DNA from: Photobacterium gaetbulicola Gung47
GTDB taxonomy: Bacteria > Pseudomonadota > Gammaproteobacteria > Enterobacterales > Vibrionaceae
Reading direction: 5' to 3'
Length of the DNA: 64,000 nt
NCBI GenBank assembly: GCA_000940995.1
Contig: CP005973.1
Coordinates: forward strand, 682,001 to 746,000
Shown here piece after piece: positions 6,618-14,812 of this stretch. The translations under genes were made by a program, and so were the position numbers. The notes under the pieces are model-generated. The model searched no databases, was not told the origin of the DNA, and saw only the letters and a program-made list of their open reading frames with translations. The first letter of the stretch is position 1, and every line of letters begins with the position of its first letter.

Positions 6618-9140
6618 ATGACTAAATCAATAGAATTTACCAATCCTCTGGTCAATGGTATTCATGCCAGGCCGGCGGCAGAGATAGAAAACCGGACAAC
6701 CCCCTTTTGTTGCCAGATTTCCCTGCTCAATATAAGCAAGGGGACGAAAGCCGATGCCAAAAGTGTGCTCTCTCTGGTCGGCGCTGATGTTGCTGTTGGC
6801 GACGAATGCCAGCTGGTGTTTGACGGAACAGACGAGCAGCCAGCGTTTGAAGCAATGAAGGCATTTATTGAAGGGGAATTTGCCGACTGTGACGAACCAC
6901 TGGAATGCAGCGAGGCCGATGTCTGTCAGCCACTTCCGGTATCTTTGCTTAAGGCCGAGCCTGTGTATGTACGTGGCAGTATTGTGTCACGCGGTATTGG
7001 CAAAGGCTGCCCGGTGGTTTGCAGTCAGGTAGATCTGCACAAGCTGGCTGAAAGTGTTGCGTTCGAAGAGAATGGCCCTGCCGAAGAGACGATAAAAAAA
7101 GCGAGGCATATACTGTGCCAGCAAATTGAACAGGCGATTGCACAGGCTAAAGCTCAAGGTAGCCGCGAGGAGTTATCAATCCTTAAAGCGCACCTCCAAA
7201 TAGCGAGTGACAGTTTGTTTAGCCAATCATTGGCGAAGCATAGCCTGCAGGGTAATCCCATTCTCGCCATAGCCAAGGCGTCTGATGAGCTGAAAGCCCC
7301 GATGCTGAAAAGCCAGAGCAGCTATATGCGTGAGCGAGCCTTGGACATTGATGATTTATGTGCCAGGTTAGCCAGTTTGGTGGTGGGTAAGCCGCTACAG
7401 CAACCCGTGACCTTGGTTAAAGAGAGTATCCTGGTTGCTGATAACCTAACGCCGAGCGAATTCTTGGCCCTGGACAAACGCTGGCTTAAAGGCATCGTAT
7501 TGGCACAAGCAGGGCAAACTTCTCACACGGTGATCTTGGCCCGATCATTCGGCATTCCGGTGCTTACTGCTGTTGAGGCTGTCGACGCGTTTGTCCAAGA
7601 CGCCGAGAGTTTGGTGCTCGATGGCCTCTGTGGGTGTTTGATCCGCGATCCGAATGAAAAAGTCGAGCAGTTCTACCTGCTGGAGCACCACAAGCACTTG
7701 GCAAAAACATCGTTGCTGACCGCTTATGCCAGCAGCAAAGGGCAAAGCAAAGATGGCAGGGCTCTGTCCCTGTACGCCAATATTGCCGTGGGGCTGGAAG
7801 CGAGCAGTGCATTCGAGCGTGGGGCAGAAGGGATAGGTCTGTTCCGGACCGAGATGCTCTTTATGGATCGGGACGATGCACCGAGTGAAGAGCAACAGTA
7901 TGATGTGTATCGCGAAGTGATCGAAGCGGCAGCCGGAAAGACCGTGATTATCCGTACGCTCGATATCGGCGGCGATAAACCTTTGCCATACCTCGAGATG
8001 CCGGAGGAAGAAAATCCGTTCCTGGGCTACCGTGCGGTACGTATGTACCCGCAATACCAACACATGATTGAAAGCCAAATCCGCGCCTTGCTTAGGGCTT
8101 CTCGGCATGGTGAAGTCAATATTATGATCCCTATGGTTGCCTGCATGGAAGAGGTGGAGTGGATTCACCAGCTATGTCAGCAATGTGAAGCCCAGTTAAC
8201 GGCTGAAGGGCGTGTTACTGGCTGTTGGCGGTTGGGGATCATGGTAGAAGTCCCTTCAGCCCGTTATCTGCTCGAAAAAGCCGCGGGTTTGATCGATTTC
8301 ATTTCGATTGGCAGCAATGATCTCACCCAGTATTTCATGGCCTGTGACAGAGGCAACCGCCAAGTAGGTGCACTCTACGATAGTTTCCACCCAGGTTTCA
8401 TCGCCTTCCTTGCAGAGATTGCCAAGACAGCGAAAACCGCGGGCATCGAGCTTGGTATCTGCGGTGAAATGGCAAGCGATAAACGGGCGCTGCCTTTACT
8501 TTTGGCGATGGGTTTTGACGAAATCAGTTTATCCTCGCCCAATATCATCCAGCGGCGTGCTGACTTGGCCCAGCTTGAATACGCTTCATGCTGCAAATTG
8601 CTGGATGAGGTCTGCGGATTGGCTTCGCTAGACGAGGTTAAAGCCAAGATCGATCAATTCTGGCAGCAACAAGACCATCCTGAGATTTTGTCTGAACAGC
8701 TTGTTGTTCAGTGTCATGCTATTGATAAAGCCGGTGTCATCAAGCAGTTGACCGATAACCTCGAAGTACATGGCAGGGCAGAAAACGCCGTTGCGGTAGA
8801 GCAGGCGATCTGGGATAGGGAGGCGATTTTTGCGACATCCCTAGGCTTTGGTGTTGCGGTTCCTCACTGTAAATCAGCGGCAGTGAACCATAACAGTATT
8901 TCTATTGCTCATCTTGAACAGCCTATTGTTTGGAATGAAGCAGACGGCGAGACGGTTTCTACAGTGATTATGCTTACGATTTCTAGCCATGATGATGAGG
9001 GAACGCATATGAGTATTTTCTCCAAGTTGGCTCGAAAATTAATGCACCGTGAATTTAGAGATGCGTTGATGAACAACGCCTTGGGGAGGGAACAAACGGT
9101 ATCTCTGCTCAAAGGGGTACTGTACGAGCAAGTGGCATAA
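6618..9140 (+). CDS. Multiphosphoryl-transfer protein (HPr-EI-EIIA fusion)
   Basis: This 840-residue fusion provides a dedicated phosphorylation chain from phosphoenolpyruvate. An N-terminal HPr domain has active-site His16 in NGIHARPAAE. A full enzyme I follows with phospho-accepting His303 in GQTSHTVILAR and the C-terminal PEP-binding motifs (RTLDIGGDK, GICGEMA). A C-terminal fructose/mannitol-type EIIA has His750 in VAVPHCKS. The order matches E. coli FryA-like proteins. I chose ATG 6618 because GAAGGGGC precedes it with good spacing; the frame is open 17 codons upstream without such a site. It is the only EIIA in the island, so it probably serves both IIB-IIC pairs. Confidence 0.92.
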   Translation: MTKSIEFTNPLVNGIHARPAAEIENRTTPFCCQISLLNISKGTKADAKSVLSLVGADVAVGDECQLVFDGTDEQPAFEAMKAFIEGEFADCDEPLECSEADVCQPLPVSLLKAEPVYVRGSIVSRGIGKGCPVVCSQVDLHKLAESVAFEENGPAEETIKKARHILCQQIEQAIAQAKAQGSREELSILKAHLQIASDSLFSQSLAKHSLQGNPILAIAKASDELKAPMLKSQSSYMRERALDIDDLCARLASLVVGKPLQQPVTLVKESILVADNLTPSEFLALDKRWLKGIVLAQAGQTSHTVILARSFGIPVLTAVEAVDAFVQDAESLVLDGLCGCLIRDPNEKVEQFYLLEHHKHLAKTSLLTAYASSKGQSKDGRALSLYANIAVGLEASSAFERGAEGIGLFRTEMLFMDRDDAPSEEQQYDVYREVIEAAAGKTVIIRTLDIGGDKPLPYLEMPEEENPFLGYRAVRMYPQYQHMIESQIRALLRASRHGEVNIMIPMVACMEEVEWIHQLCQQCEAQLTAEGRVTGCWRLGIMVEVPSARYLLEKAAGLIDFISIGSNDLTQYFMACDRGNRQVGALYDSFHPGFIAFLAEIAKTAKTAGIELGICGEMASDKRALPLLLAMGFDEISLSSPNIIQRRADLAQLEYASCCKLLDEVCGLASLDEVKAKIDQFWQQQDHPEILSEQLVVQCHAIDKAGVIKQLTDNLEVHGRAENAVAVEQAIWDREAIFATSLGFGVAVPHCKSAAVNHNSISIAHLEQPIVWNEADGETVSTVIMLTISSHDDEGTHMSIFSKLARKLMHREFRDALMNNALGREQTVSLLKGVLYEQVA

Positions 9141-9198
9141 GTTAGAGGCGAAAAGGTTCCTAGAGGAAGCTTCTAGGACCAAAGTTGGATTGAAAAAG

Positions 9199-9540
9199 AT
9201 GAAAGTAATATCGTTGAATGTATTGGCCGTGATGATCATGATGGCCGTAGGTCTTCCTATGATGATTGACCATCCGACAATGCTGGGTGGCGTTGCGGCT
9301 GCCTGTACAACCCTGTCATTTCTACCTCAGGTGCTGCATACCATCAGGACCAGGGATACTGCAGGTATTTCATTGGCAATGTACGTCTTGTTTGTCTTTG
9401 GTATTCTGTGCTGGTTGATTTATGGCTTAATATCACATGATCTTCCATTGATGCTTGGGAATGGTATTACACTGGTTCTTTCTAGTATTGTTTTGCTTCT
9501 TAAGCTGAAGTCAAAAACAAATGAAAGAGCAGCTGCTTGA
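9199..9540 (+). CDS. SemiSWEET-type sugar transporter with an extra N-terminal helix
   Basis: This small membrane protein (113 residues) carries one PQ-loop triple-helix unit. SFLPQVLHTIRTRDTAGISLAMYVLF is followed by a helix with WLIYG and another with GNGITLVLSS, which are SemiSWEET hallmarks. SemiSWEETs dimerise to form a facilitative sugar pore. A further hydrophobic segment precedes the triple-helix unit (roughly residues 4-20), so it may have four helices or a cleaved signal, longer than the usual ~90 residues. ATG 9199 is preferred; an in-frame TTG lies at 9190. Its place after the PTS chain suggests movement of a sugar released or used by the cluster. An imperfect hairpin (9157-9180) lies between it and the upstream gene. 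Confidence 0.85.
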   Translation: MKVISLNVLAVMIMMAVGLPMMIDHPTMLGGVAAACTTLSFLPQVLHTIRTRDTAGISLAMYVLFVFGILCWLIYGLISHDLPLMLGNGITLVLSSIVLLLKLKSKTNERAAA

Positions 9541-9722
9541 TAAGGTGATTTTAATATTGTTGTTCTAAATTTATAAATATATTCATAGGGGATGATAATT
9601 TTTAAAGTACCAATTAGATTTATTTAAATAGTCTAGCAGTATTGTGATCGTTGTCTGAGAATAAGTGAGATTATTGCTGGTAGGATTAGTTTGTTGACTT
9701 TTTATTTGTACGGGTGATATCA

Positions 9723-10388
9723 ATGTTACGCTTGATGTTTTTCTTAAGTATCGCAGCAGTGAAAGGGAAAGATTGGCTCTTTTCCATGCTGACTATGCTT
9801 GAAAATATCAGCCTTGCCTTGACGCCTGAATTAGAAAAGTTAAATCGATCTGAATATAAAACTGATGAGCTAGATACGTTAGCAACACAGTGGAGCGGAA
9901 TGTGGGACAGTGTCACTGATAATTTGTCATTCCGTAAGCCAGGTAAACAACCTGTTCGTGAATTACTTGCGATAGCTGAATGTCAGTCACGCTTGAATAT
10001 TCAAGTTGTTGATTTTGAAGTTCTATCTCATGGTGGTGCGAATTCGTCAATTGCACAGATGCTGGCTTGTCAGCGCAATATGGGCGATCCGGCTGCCGCT
10101 TATTCTCAACAGGTTGCCATTTTAACCAGCTTGCCCCATCTTGTTACGCCCCGTCATAAAACGCTAGAAACCAAACCAGCTCTAAAACTGGAAAAAAACC
10201 GAAAAATAATCCAATTAAAAGCACAGGAAGATCTTATTTCTTTACTGTGCTTTTTCTATTTAATCCAAGTGAAAACTAACGAGGTTAATTATGTATTTTG
10301 TTTGTGTAGCGGCTTGCCCTACTGGCGTCGCGCATACTTATATGGCTGCGGAATCACTCGCGATGGTTGGCAAAGAATTAGGCCATGA
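9723..10388 (+). CDS. Uncharacterised ORF preceding the second PTS operon
   Basis: From ATG 9723 (an in-frame GTG is at 9714) an open frame of 221 codons reads through a terminator (10217-10258) and overlaps the IIB gene by 98 bases. The first ~145 codons look like a real, soluble, helix-rich protein (for example LAIAECQSRLNIQVVDFEVL and QMLACQRNMGDPAAAYSQQ). That part vaguely recalls phasin-like helical proteins, but I cannot name a family. The last ~70 codons look non-natural, so a frameshift near the A-rich stretch around 10190-10210 may have removed the true stop. The 9541-9722 gap before it is AT-rich and holds no other gene that I see. Confidence 0.4.
   Translation: MLRLMFFLSIAAVKGKDWLFSMLTMLENISLALTPELEKLNRSEYKTDELDTLATQWSGMWDSVTDNLSFRKPGKQPVRELLAIAECQSRLNIQVVDFEVLSHGGANSSIAQMLACQRNMGDPAAAYSQQVAILTSLPHLVTPRHKTLETKPALKLEKNRKIIQLKAQEDLISLLCFFYLIQVKTNEVNYVFCLCSGLPYWRRAYLYGCGITRDGWQRIRP
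10217..10258 (+). terminator. Intrinsic terminator/attenuator in front of the second PTS IIB
   Basis: AAAAGCACAG (10217-10226) pairs perfectly with CTGTGCTTTT (10245-10254) around an 18-base loop, and the T-run continues. It ends about 32 bases before the IIB start codon, the same architecture as at the first PTS operon, again leaving no clear space for a promoter downstream of it. Confidence 0.75.
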
Positions 10389-10605
10389 AGTCAAAGTTGA
10401 AACCCAAGGCAGCTTAGGTATTGAAAATGAAATTACAGCTGAAGATATAGAACGCGCTGATGGCTGTATTATTGCAGCTGAAGTCGCTATTGCCAAAAAA
10501 GAGAGGTTCTCAAGTTTACCTGTCTTAGAGTGCGCTGTTGCTGATCCAATTAAACATGGAAATGCCGTATTTGAAGCATTATGCGAGGAAATAAATAATG
10601 GCTAA
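10291..10605 (+). CDS. Fructose-family PTS enzyme IIB (second copy)
   Basis: The 104-residue IIB phosphocarrier is clearly paralogous to the one at 2398-2712: same length, same Cys9 active site in CVAACPTGVAHTYMAAE, and matching QGS.GIENEITAEDIERADG and VADPIK blocks. It should take phosphate from the EIIA domain of the upstream HPr-EI-EIIA protein and hand it to the sugar in its IIC. Its stop codon lies inside the IIC gene (8-base overlap), which indicates translational coupling. The specificity relative to the first copy is unknown. Confidence 0.9.
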   Translation: MYFVCVAACPTGVAHTYMAAESLAMVGKELGHEVKVETQGSLGIENEITAEDIERADGCIIAAEVAIAKKERFSSLPVLECAVADPIKHGNAVFEALCEEINNG

Positions 10606-11719
10606 GTTTTCGATGAATAAAAAAGAAAAGTCGATGGGGACGGAAGTAAAAACCGCCATCATGACCGGGGTTTCGTATATGCTGCCATTGATCATTGCAG
10701 GGGCAGTGATCATGGGTATTGCCCGTATCGGGGCCTCATTTTACGGTATCGATAATATATGGGACGGGAGCCATGCTGAGGCAGCCAATGCGGTAGTTCG
10801 GTTATTTCATGCATTCGATGGCTTTGGTGGCTTGGCGCTGAGCTTGATGTTACCGGTTGTGGCCGGTTACATCGCATTCTCTATCGCGGATAAGCCTGGG
10901 ATTGCGCCGGGTATGGTTGCCGGCTTGCTGGCAAAAGAGATGGGAACGGGGTTCCTTGGCGCCTTGGCGGCGGGCTTCATTGCTGGCTATATCGTTAAGT
11001 TACTGGTCACGAAAGTTAAACTGCCGAAATCTGTTGCATCAGCAGGCCCTATCTTCATTATCCCTGTTGGCGGTACTTTACTCGCTTGCTTAGTCATGAT
11101 GTACATCATCGGCGACCCCCTCGCGGCCATGAACCGTGGCTTGGAAAACTGGCTGCTAGGCATGTCCGATGGCAACAAAATTGTCCTGGCGGCGGTTGTC
11201 GGAGGCATGGTCGGTTTTGACTTGGGAGGCCCTATCAACAAGGCAGCGGTAACCACGGCAATGGCGATGCTAGCTTCAGGGATCTATGACCCAAATACTG
11301 CAGCCCAGGTCGCCATTATTATTCCGCCTATTGGTATTGGTGTTGCTACCCTGATTTGGAAACAGCGCTTCCCGCACTCACTGCAAGATGCCGGCAAGGC
11401 ATCCACCCTGATGGGGCTGATCGGAGTCTCGGAAGGGGCAATCCCTTTCGCGTTGGCAAACCCCAAGATCATCGTCGTTAACGTCATCGGTTCGGCTGTC
11501 GGTTCAGCGCTGGCGGTTGGGCTGGGAGCGGTTAACCGTGCACCTATCTCTGGTTTCTATGGCTGGCTAGCGGTTGAAAACTGGCTGGTGTATGTGCTGG
11601 CGATTGCCGTCGGCTCGGGCATCATCGCGGTTGGCTCATTGCTGGTCTTTAAAGGTGAAGAGCTACCGAAAAAACAAGAAGAAGCTAAACCTAAATTCAA
11701 AATCACGCGAGCCCAATAA
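10598..11719 (+). CDS. Fructose-family PTS enzyme IIC permease (second copy)
   Basis: This 373-residue multi-pass permease is paralogous to the one at 2724-3818. It shows FDLGGPINKAAVTT, EGAIPFALANP and several glycine-rich helices. It overlaps the IIB gene by 8 bases and is followed 25 bases later by an exported phosphoesterase, so this pair forms an operon with secreted proteins rather than with a glycosidase. The likely substrate is therefore a product of extracellular hydrolysis. That is inference; the sequence only shows a fructose-family permease. Confidence 0.9.
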   Translation: MAKFSMNKKEKSMGTEVKTAIMTGVSYMLPLIIAGAVIMGIARIGASFYGIDNIWDGSHAEAANAVVRLFHAFDGFGGLALSLMLPVVAGYIAFSIADKPGIAPGMVAGLLAKEMGTGFLGALAAGFIAGYIVKLLVTKVKLPKSVASAGPIFIIPVGGTLLACLVMMYIIGDPLAAMNRGLENWLLGMSDGNKIVLAAVVGGMVGFDLGGPINKAAVTTAMAMLASGIYDPNTAAQVAIIIPPIGIGVATLIWKQRFPHSLQDAGKASTLMGLIGVSEGAIPFALANPKIIVVNVIGSAVGSALAVGLGAVNRAPISGFYGWLAVENWLVYVLAIAVGSGIIAVGSLLVFKGEELPKKQEEAKPKFKITRAQ

Positions 11720-11744
11720 TAATACTCTATACGGAGATACCTTA

Positions 11745-13838
11745 ATGAAAAGGTTCAGAAAAAGCAGTGTTGCGCTCATCGTCTCTATGGCCACAGCAAT
11801 GGCAATGCATACAGCCTCTGCCGCTGAGCAGGTTCAAGTTGCCTTTATGCCGGATATTCATTTTCATGATGTGTACGGTGATTTTACCGATGGCAGTTTC
11901 GATGGTCTGAAGAACAGCCACAGCGGCCAGCATGCGACTATCCGTACTATGCATGCTCAGCTGACCTCGACCCGTCTGTTTAACGAAAACTACTTTGCCT
12001 TGCTGGCGGCGCTGGATGATGCCGTGAAGCGGGGAGTGAAGTATATCGCCTTGCCCGGTGACTTCAGCGATGATGGCCAGCCGGTTCATATCCGCGGCCT
12101 CAAGAAAATACTCGATCATTATGCCAAAACCTATGACGTTGAGTTCTTCGCCGCGCCGGGCAACCACGATCCGGTTCGTCCTTTCGATCGACCAAGCGGA
12201 GAAGGGGACTTCCTCGGCCTGGAGGGGAAAACCCAGCGAATTTACAGCAAGGGGGCGAAGGAGTGTGTTGGTTACGAAGGCGACAGTGCCGTCATCAATG
12301 CCGGCCATGAGCTACCAACGATTTGCACCGAGGAAATCCGTGAGTTGGGTTACGACGGCTTGATGGCTGAGCTGGCGGACTTTGGTTTCTTCCCACAAGA
12401 ATCCAACCTGTATTGGGAGACTCCGTATTCGACCTATACACAAGAGAATTATCAGTTTAACAAGGCGTTGACCCAGTCAAGCTATGAGCAGCGCCAGTAT
12501 GAGATTTGTCATCAGGGAACCGGCGGTAGCTACAAGCAGCCGAACTATTCGGCCTGTTTTATGGTTCCTGATACCAGTTACCTGGTTGAGCCTGTGGAAG
12601 GTCTGTGGCTGCTTGCGATTGACGCCAATGTCTATGTCCCCAATGCCGATGCCGATACCCAGCAACCAGAGCTTGCCGCTAATTTCGCCGGCTCGGGTAA
12701 TGCTGGCTACAACAAAATGCTGACCCACAAACAGCAGGTGATTGATTGGATGGAATCGGTGGTGGAAAGGGCAAATGCCGAAGGCAAGACGCTGGTAGCG
12801 TTTAGCCATTTCCCGATGACCGAGTTTTACAACGGTGCAGCAGAGACGATAGAAGATATCTTCGGCCCGGGCAACTTCCAGTTGGCACGTTCACCGAAAG
12901 AAGATGTTAGCGAAGCGCTGGCGAAAACCGGGCTCAAGCTTCATGTCGGAGGTCATATGCACTTCAATGACACTGGCGTGAAGCATTACGACGATGGCTC
13001 GTTCCTGTTCAATATTCAGGCTCCTTCGATGGCGGCCTATGTACCCGCCTACAAGCTGCTTAGTTTTAAGCCCACGCGCCAGGTCGAAGTAGAAACCGTG
13101 ATCCTGGATAAGGTACCGCGCTTCGACGAGCTGTTCGAGCATTATGAAGAGGAGTGGCGGCACCTTAAAGCCAAAGGTAACGAAGAAATCTGGAATAAGG
13201 ATGTTTTAACATCGAAGGATTACTACGAGTTTACCAACTGGCATATCACTGAATTAACGAGAATGCGATTCCTGCCAGAAGAGTGGCCTTGTGATTTGAA
13301 GCAGATGGTGTTCGCGTTGGACGGTCGCCAGATGCTGATCCTGAGCCAGCTAGACAGTCCGTTAACCCAACAGCAGGTAATGATACTGACAGGTGGTCGC
13401 CAGGCCGTAGAAATCTGCCAAGAAACGCCAGTAGCCTTTGAGCCGTCGAAGATTGGCGATGCTGCCTTTGCTAAGGCATGGCAGCAGGCTGAAACTCGTG
13501 CTGAGCAGCTAGCCAGCGACAACGGTCTCAAACTGGAGGCTTTTGCTAACTGGAATGGGTTTGATCTCGCTGTTGATTTCTATCGCCTGAGGAATGCCGA
13601 CGAGCTGGCGTTTAAAGATATTGATCGCAATCGGATGCCGCAATATGAATTGTTGGCAAGTACCTTGGCTGAGCAGGCTGTGAGCGGCTCTGACTCGTCA
13701 CAGTTCGGTGATGTGTTCAAGCAGCGCTTCGGCGGCCTGTTTGGCATCCTGACCAAGTTTGCCAATGGCCAGCCAAGCTATCACTTTAAGCTGGATCTCG
13801 ACCAGGGCACCATAACCGATTTGAACCGGCAGCCTTGA
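11745..13838 (+). CDS. Exported calcineurin-like metallophosphoesterase
   Basis: The protein has 697 residues with a signal peptide (residues 1-27, charged MKRFRK start and ASA-A cleavage). The dinuclear-metal phosphoesterase motifs appear in order: D37-x-H39 (PDIHF), GDF around 105, GNHD around 139-142, SHFP in the middle and GGHMHF further on. A long C-terminal part of about 250 residues follows the catalytic domain and has no motif that I recognise. The start is set by ACGGAGATACC before ATG 11745. It probably hydrolyses a phosphomonoester or diester outside the cytoplasm. The family includes nucleotidases and sphingomyelinase-like enzymes, and the sequence alone does not choose between them. 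It is co-directional with the PTS genes upstream and the NLP gene downstream. Confidence 0.8.
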   Translation: MKRFRKSSVALIVSMATAMAMHTASAAEQVQVAFMPDIHFHDVYGDFTDGSFDGLKNSHSGQHATIRTMHAQLTSTRLFNENYFALLAALDDAVKRGVKYIALPGDFSDDGQPVHIRGLKKILDHYAKTYDVEFFAAPGNHDPVRPFDRPSGEGDFLGLEGKTQRIYSKGAKECVGYEGDSAVINAGHELPTICTEEIRELGYDGLMAELADFGFFPQESNLYWETPYSTYTQENYQFNKALTQSSYEQRQYEICHQGTGGSYKQPNYSACFMVPDTSYLVEPVEGLWLLAIDANVYVPNADADTQQPELAANFAGSGNAGYNKMLTHKQQVIDWMESVVERANAEGKTLVAFSHFPMTEFYNGAAETIEDIFGPGNFQLARSPKEDVSEALAKTGLKLHVGGHMHFNDTGVKHYDDGSFLFNIQAPSMAAYVPAYKLLSFKPTRQVEVETVILDKVPRFDELFEHYEEEWRHLKAKGNEEIWNKDVLTSKDYYEFTNWHITELTRMRFLPEEWPCDLKQMVFALDGRQMLILSQLDSPLTQQQVMILTGGRQAVEICQETPVAFEPSKIGDAAFAKAWQQAETRAEQLASDNGLKLEAFANWNGFDLAVDFYRLRNADELAFKDIDRNRMPQYELLASTLAEQAVSGSDSSQFGDVFKQRFGGLFGILTKFANGQPSYHFKLDLDQGTITDLNRQP

Positions 13839-13953
13839 TGTAACAGCCAAACCATCAATAACGTTATCAGTAATGGCACCACTAGTGGGAGGGCAGGCCG
13901 GTACACCACCGAGTTCACGCCCTCCGGCTAGAGCCATAGACAAGGAGTCACCA

Positions 13954-14757
13954 ATGAAAAGATTGACTATTTTGATACCGGGGTTGCTTGCTGTTGCGGC
14001 TGCGTCAGATGCACTGGCGGCGGACTTTACCCGCCTAGACGAAGCCCTGCCGGGCAATAATGTGATCAATGGCAACGAGCCGGTATTTGACTTTGATACC
14101 GACGGCTGCTTGCCCGCAGCGGGGATCAGCCGCAGTGGTGAGCCGAATCCGGGCCTCAATAACTCGGGATCGATCACCGGTGAGTGCCGCGAGGATAACT
14201 TCCTTGAGTTGTCCAATACGCTTCACCGGTACGCATGTCTGGTTGAGCAGGGCAATGAATACTGCGGCCACTTTTACTCGCTCTACTTCGAGAAGGACCA
14301 GACAATGGATGGCTGGGACTGGTTCGGACACCGGCATGATTGGGAATATGTCGCTGTCTGGACGATCAATGGAGAGATTTCCCACGGCAGTTACAGTGCT
14401 CACGGCGATCTCACTACCGCGACGGCTGCGACCTTACCCATGGAAGGAGCCCATATTAAGTTTGTTTACCACAAGGAAGGCGGACTGACCCATGCCATGC
14501 GCTTTGCCAAGCCCGACGAAGTTGCAGAAAACGGATACGGCTATTTTGTTACGCCTGCAATTGTCAGCTGGTATGAACTGGTTGGCGACGGCCTGGACAA
14601 CCAGGCGATGCGCGACCGGCTCAACAGCTTTGACTATGGTAAGGCAACGATCCCGCTCAAAGACAGCAACTTCCTGACTAACCTCAACAGGTTCCGTCCG
14701 TCGGGCTATCCACCCTTTACACAGGCAAGCATTGAGGCTGCCGATATTTCCTTCTGA
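13954..14757 (+). CDS. NPP1/NLP (necrosis and ethylene-inducing-like) secreted protein
   Basis: The protein has 267 residues. A signal peptide ends near residue 23 (DALAAD). The diagnostic NLP heptapeptide GHRHDWE is intact at residues 125-131, preceded by YSLYFEKDQ, another conserved NLP block. Four cysteines (DGC, GEC, YAC, EYC) suggest two disulfides, unlike the simplest type with two cysteines. In plant pathogens, NLPs bind glycosyl inositol phosphoryl ceramides and permeabilise membranes; the heptapeptide helps form the metal and sugar site. ATG 13954 follows AAGGAGT. The gene lies 115 bases after the metallophosphoesterase and 55 before an EEP phosphoesterase, with a terminator only after the latter. 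Its presence in a PTS operon is unexpected. Cytolytic activity is not shown by sequence. Confidence 0.88.
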   Translation: MKRLTILIPGLLAVAAASDALAADFTRLDEALPGNNVINGNEPVFDFDTDGCLPAAGISRSGEPNPGLNNSGSITGECREDNFLELSNTLHRYACLVEQGNEYCGHFYSLYFEKDQTMDGWDWFGHRHDWEYVAVWTINGEISHGSYSAHGDLTTATAATLPMEGAHIKFVYHKEGGLTHAMRFAKPDEVAENGYGYFVTPAIVSWYELVGDGLDNQAMRDRLNSFDYGKATIPLKDSNFLTNLNRFRPSGYPPFTQASIEAADISF

Positions 14758-14812
14758 TCATAATAACTTGAGAGGCCGTAACCTCTTAACTATAAGTAGC
14801 ACGGAGCAAAAA

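Noticed and set aside
11574..11744. 57-codon extension of the metallophosphoesterase start
   Set aside because: It overlaps the IIC gene in another frame and would bury the signal peptide. ATG 11745 has a good ribosome-binding site and signal sequence.
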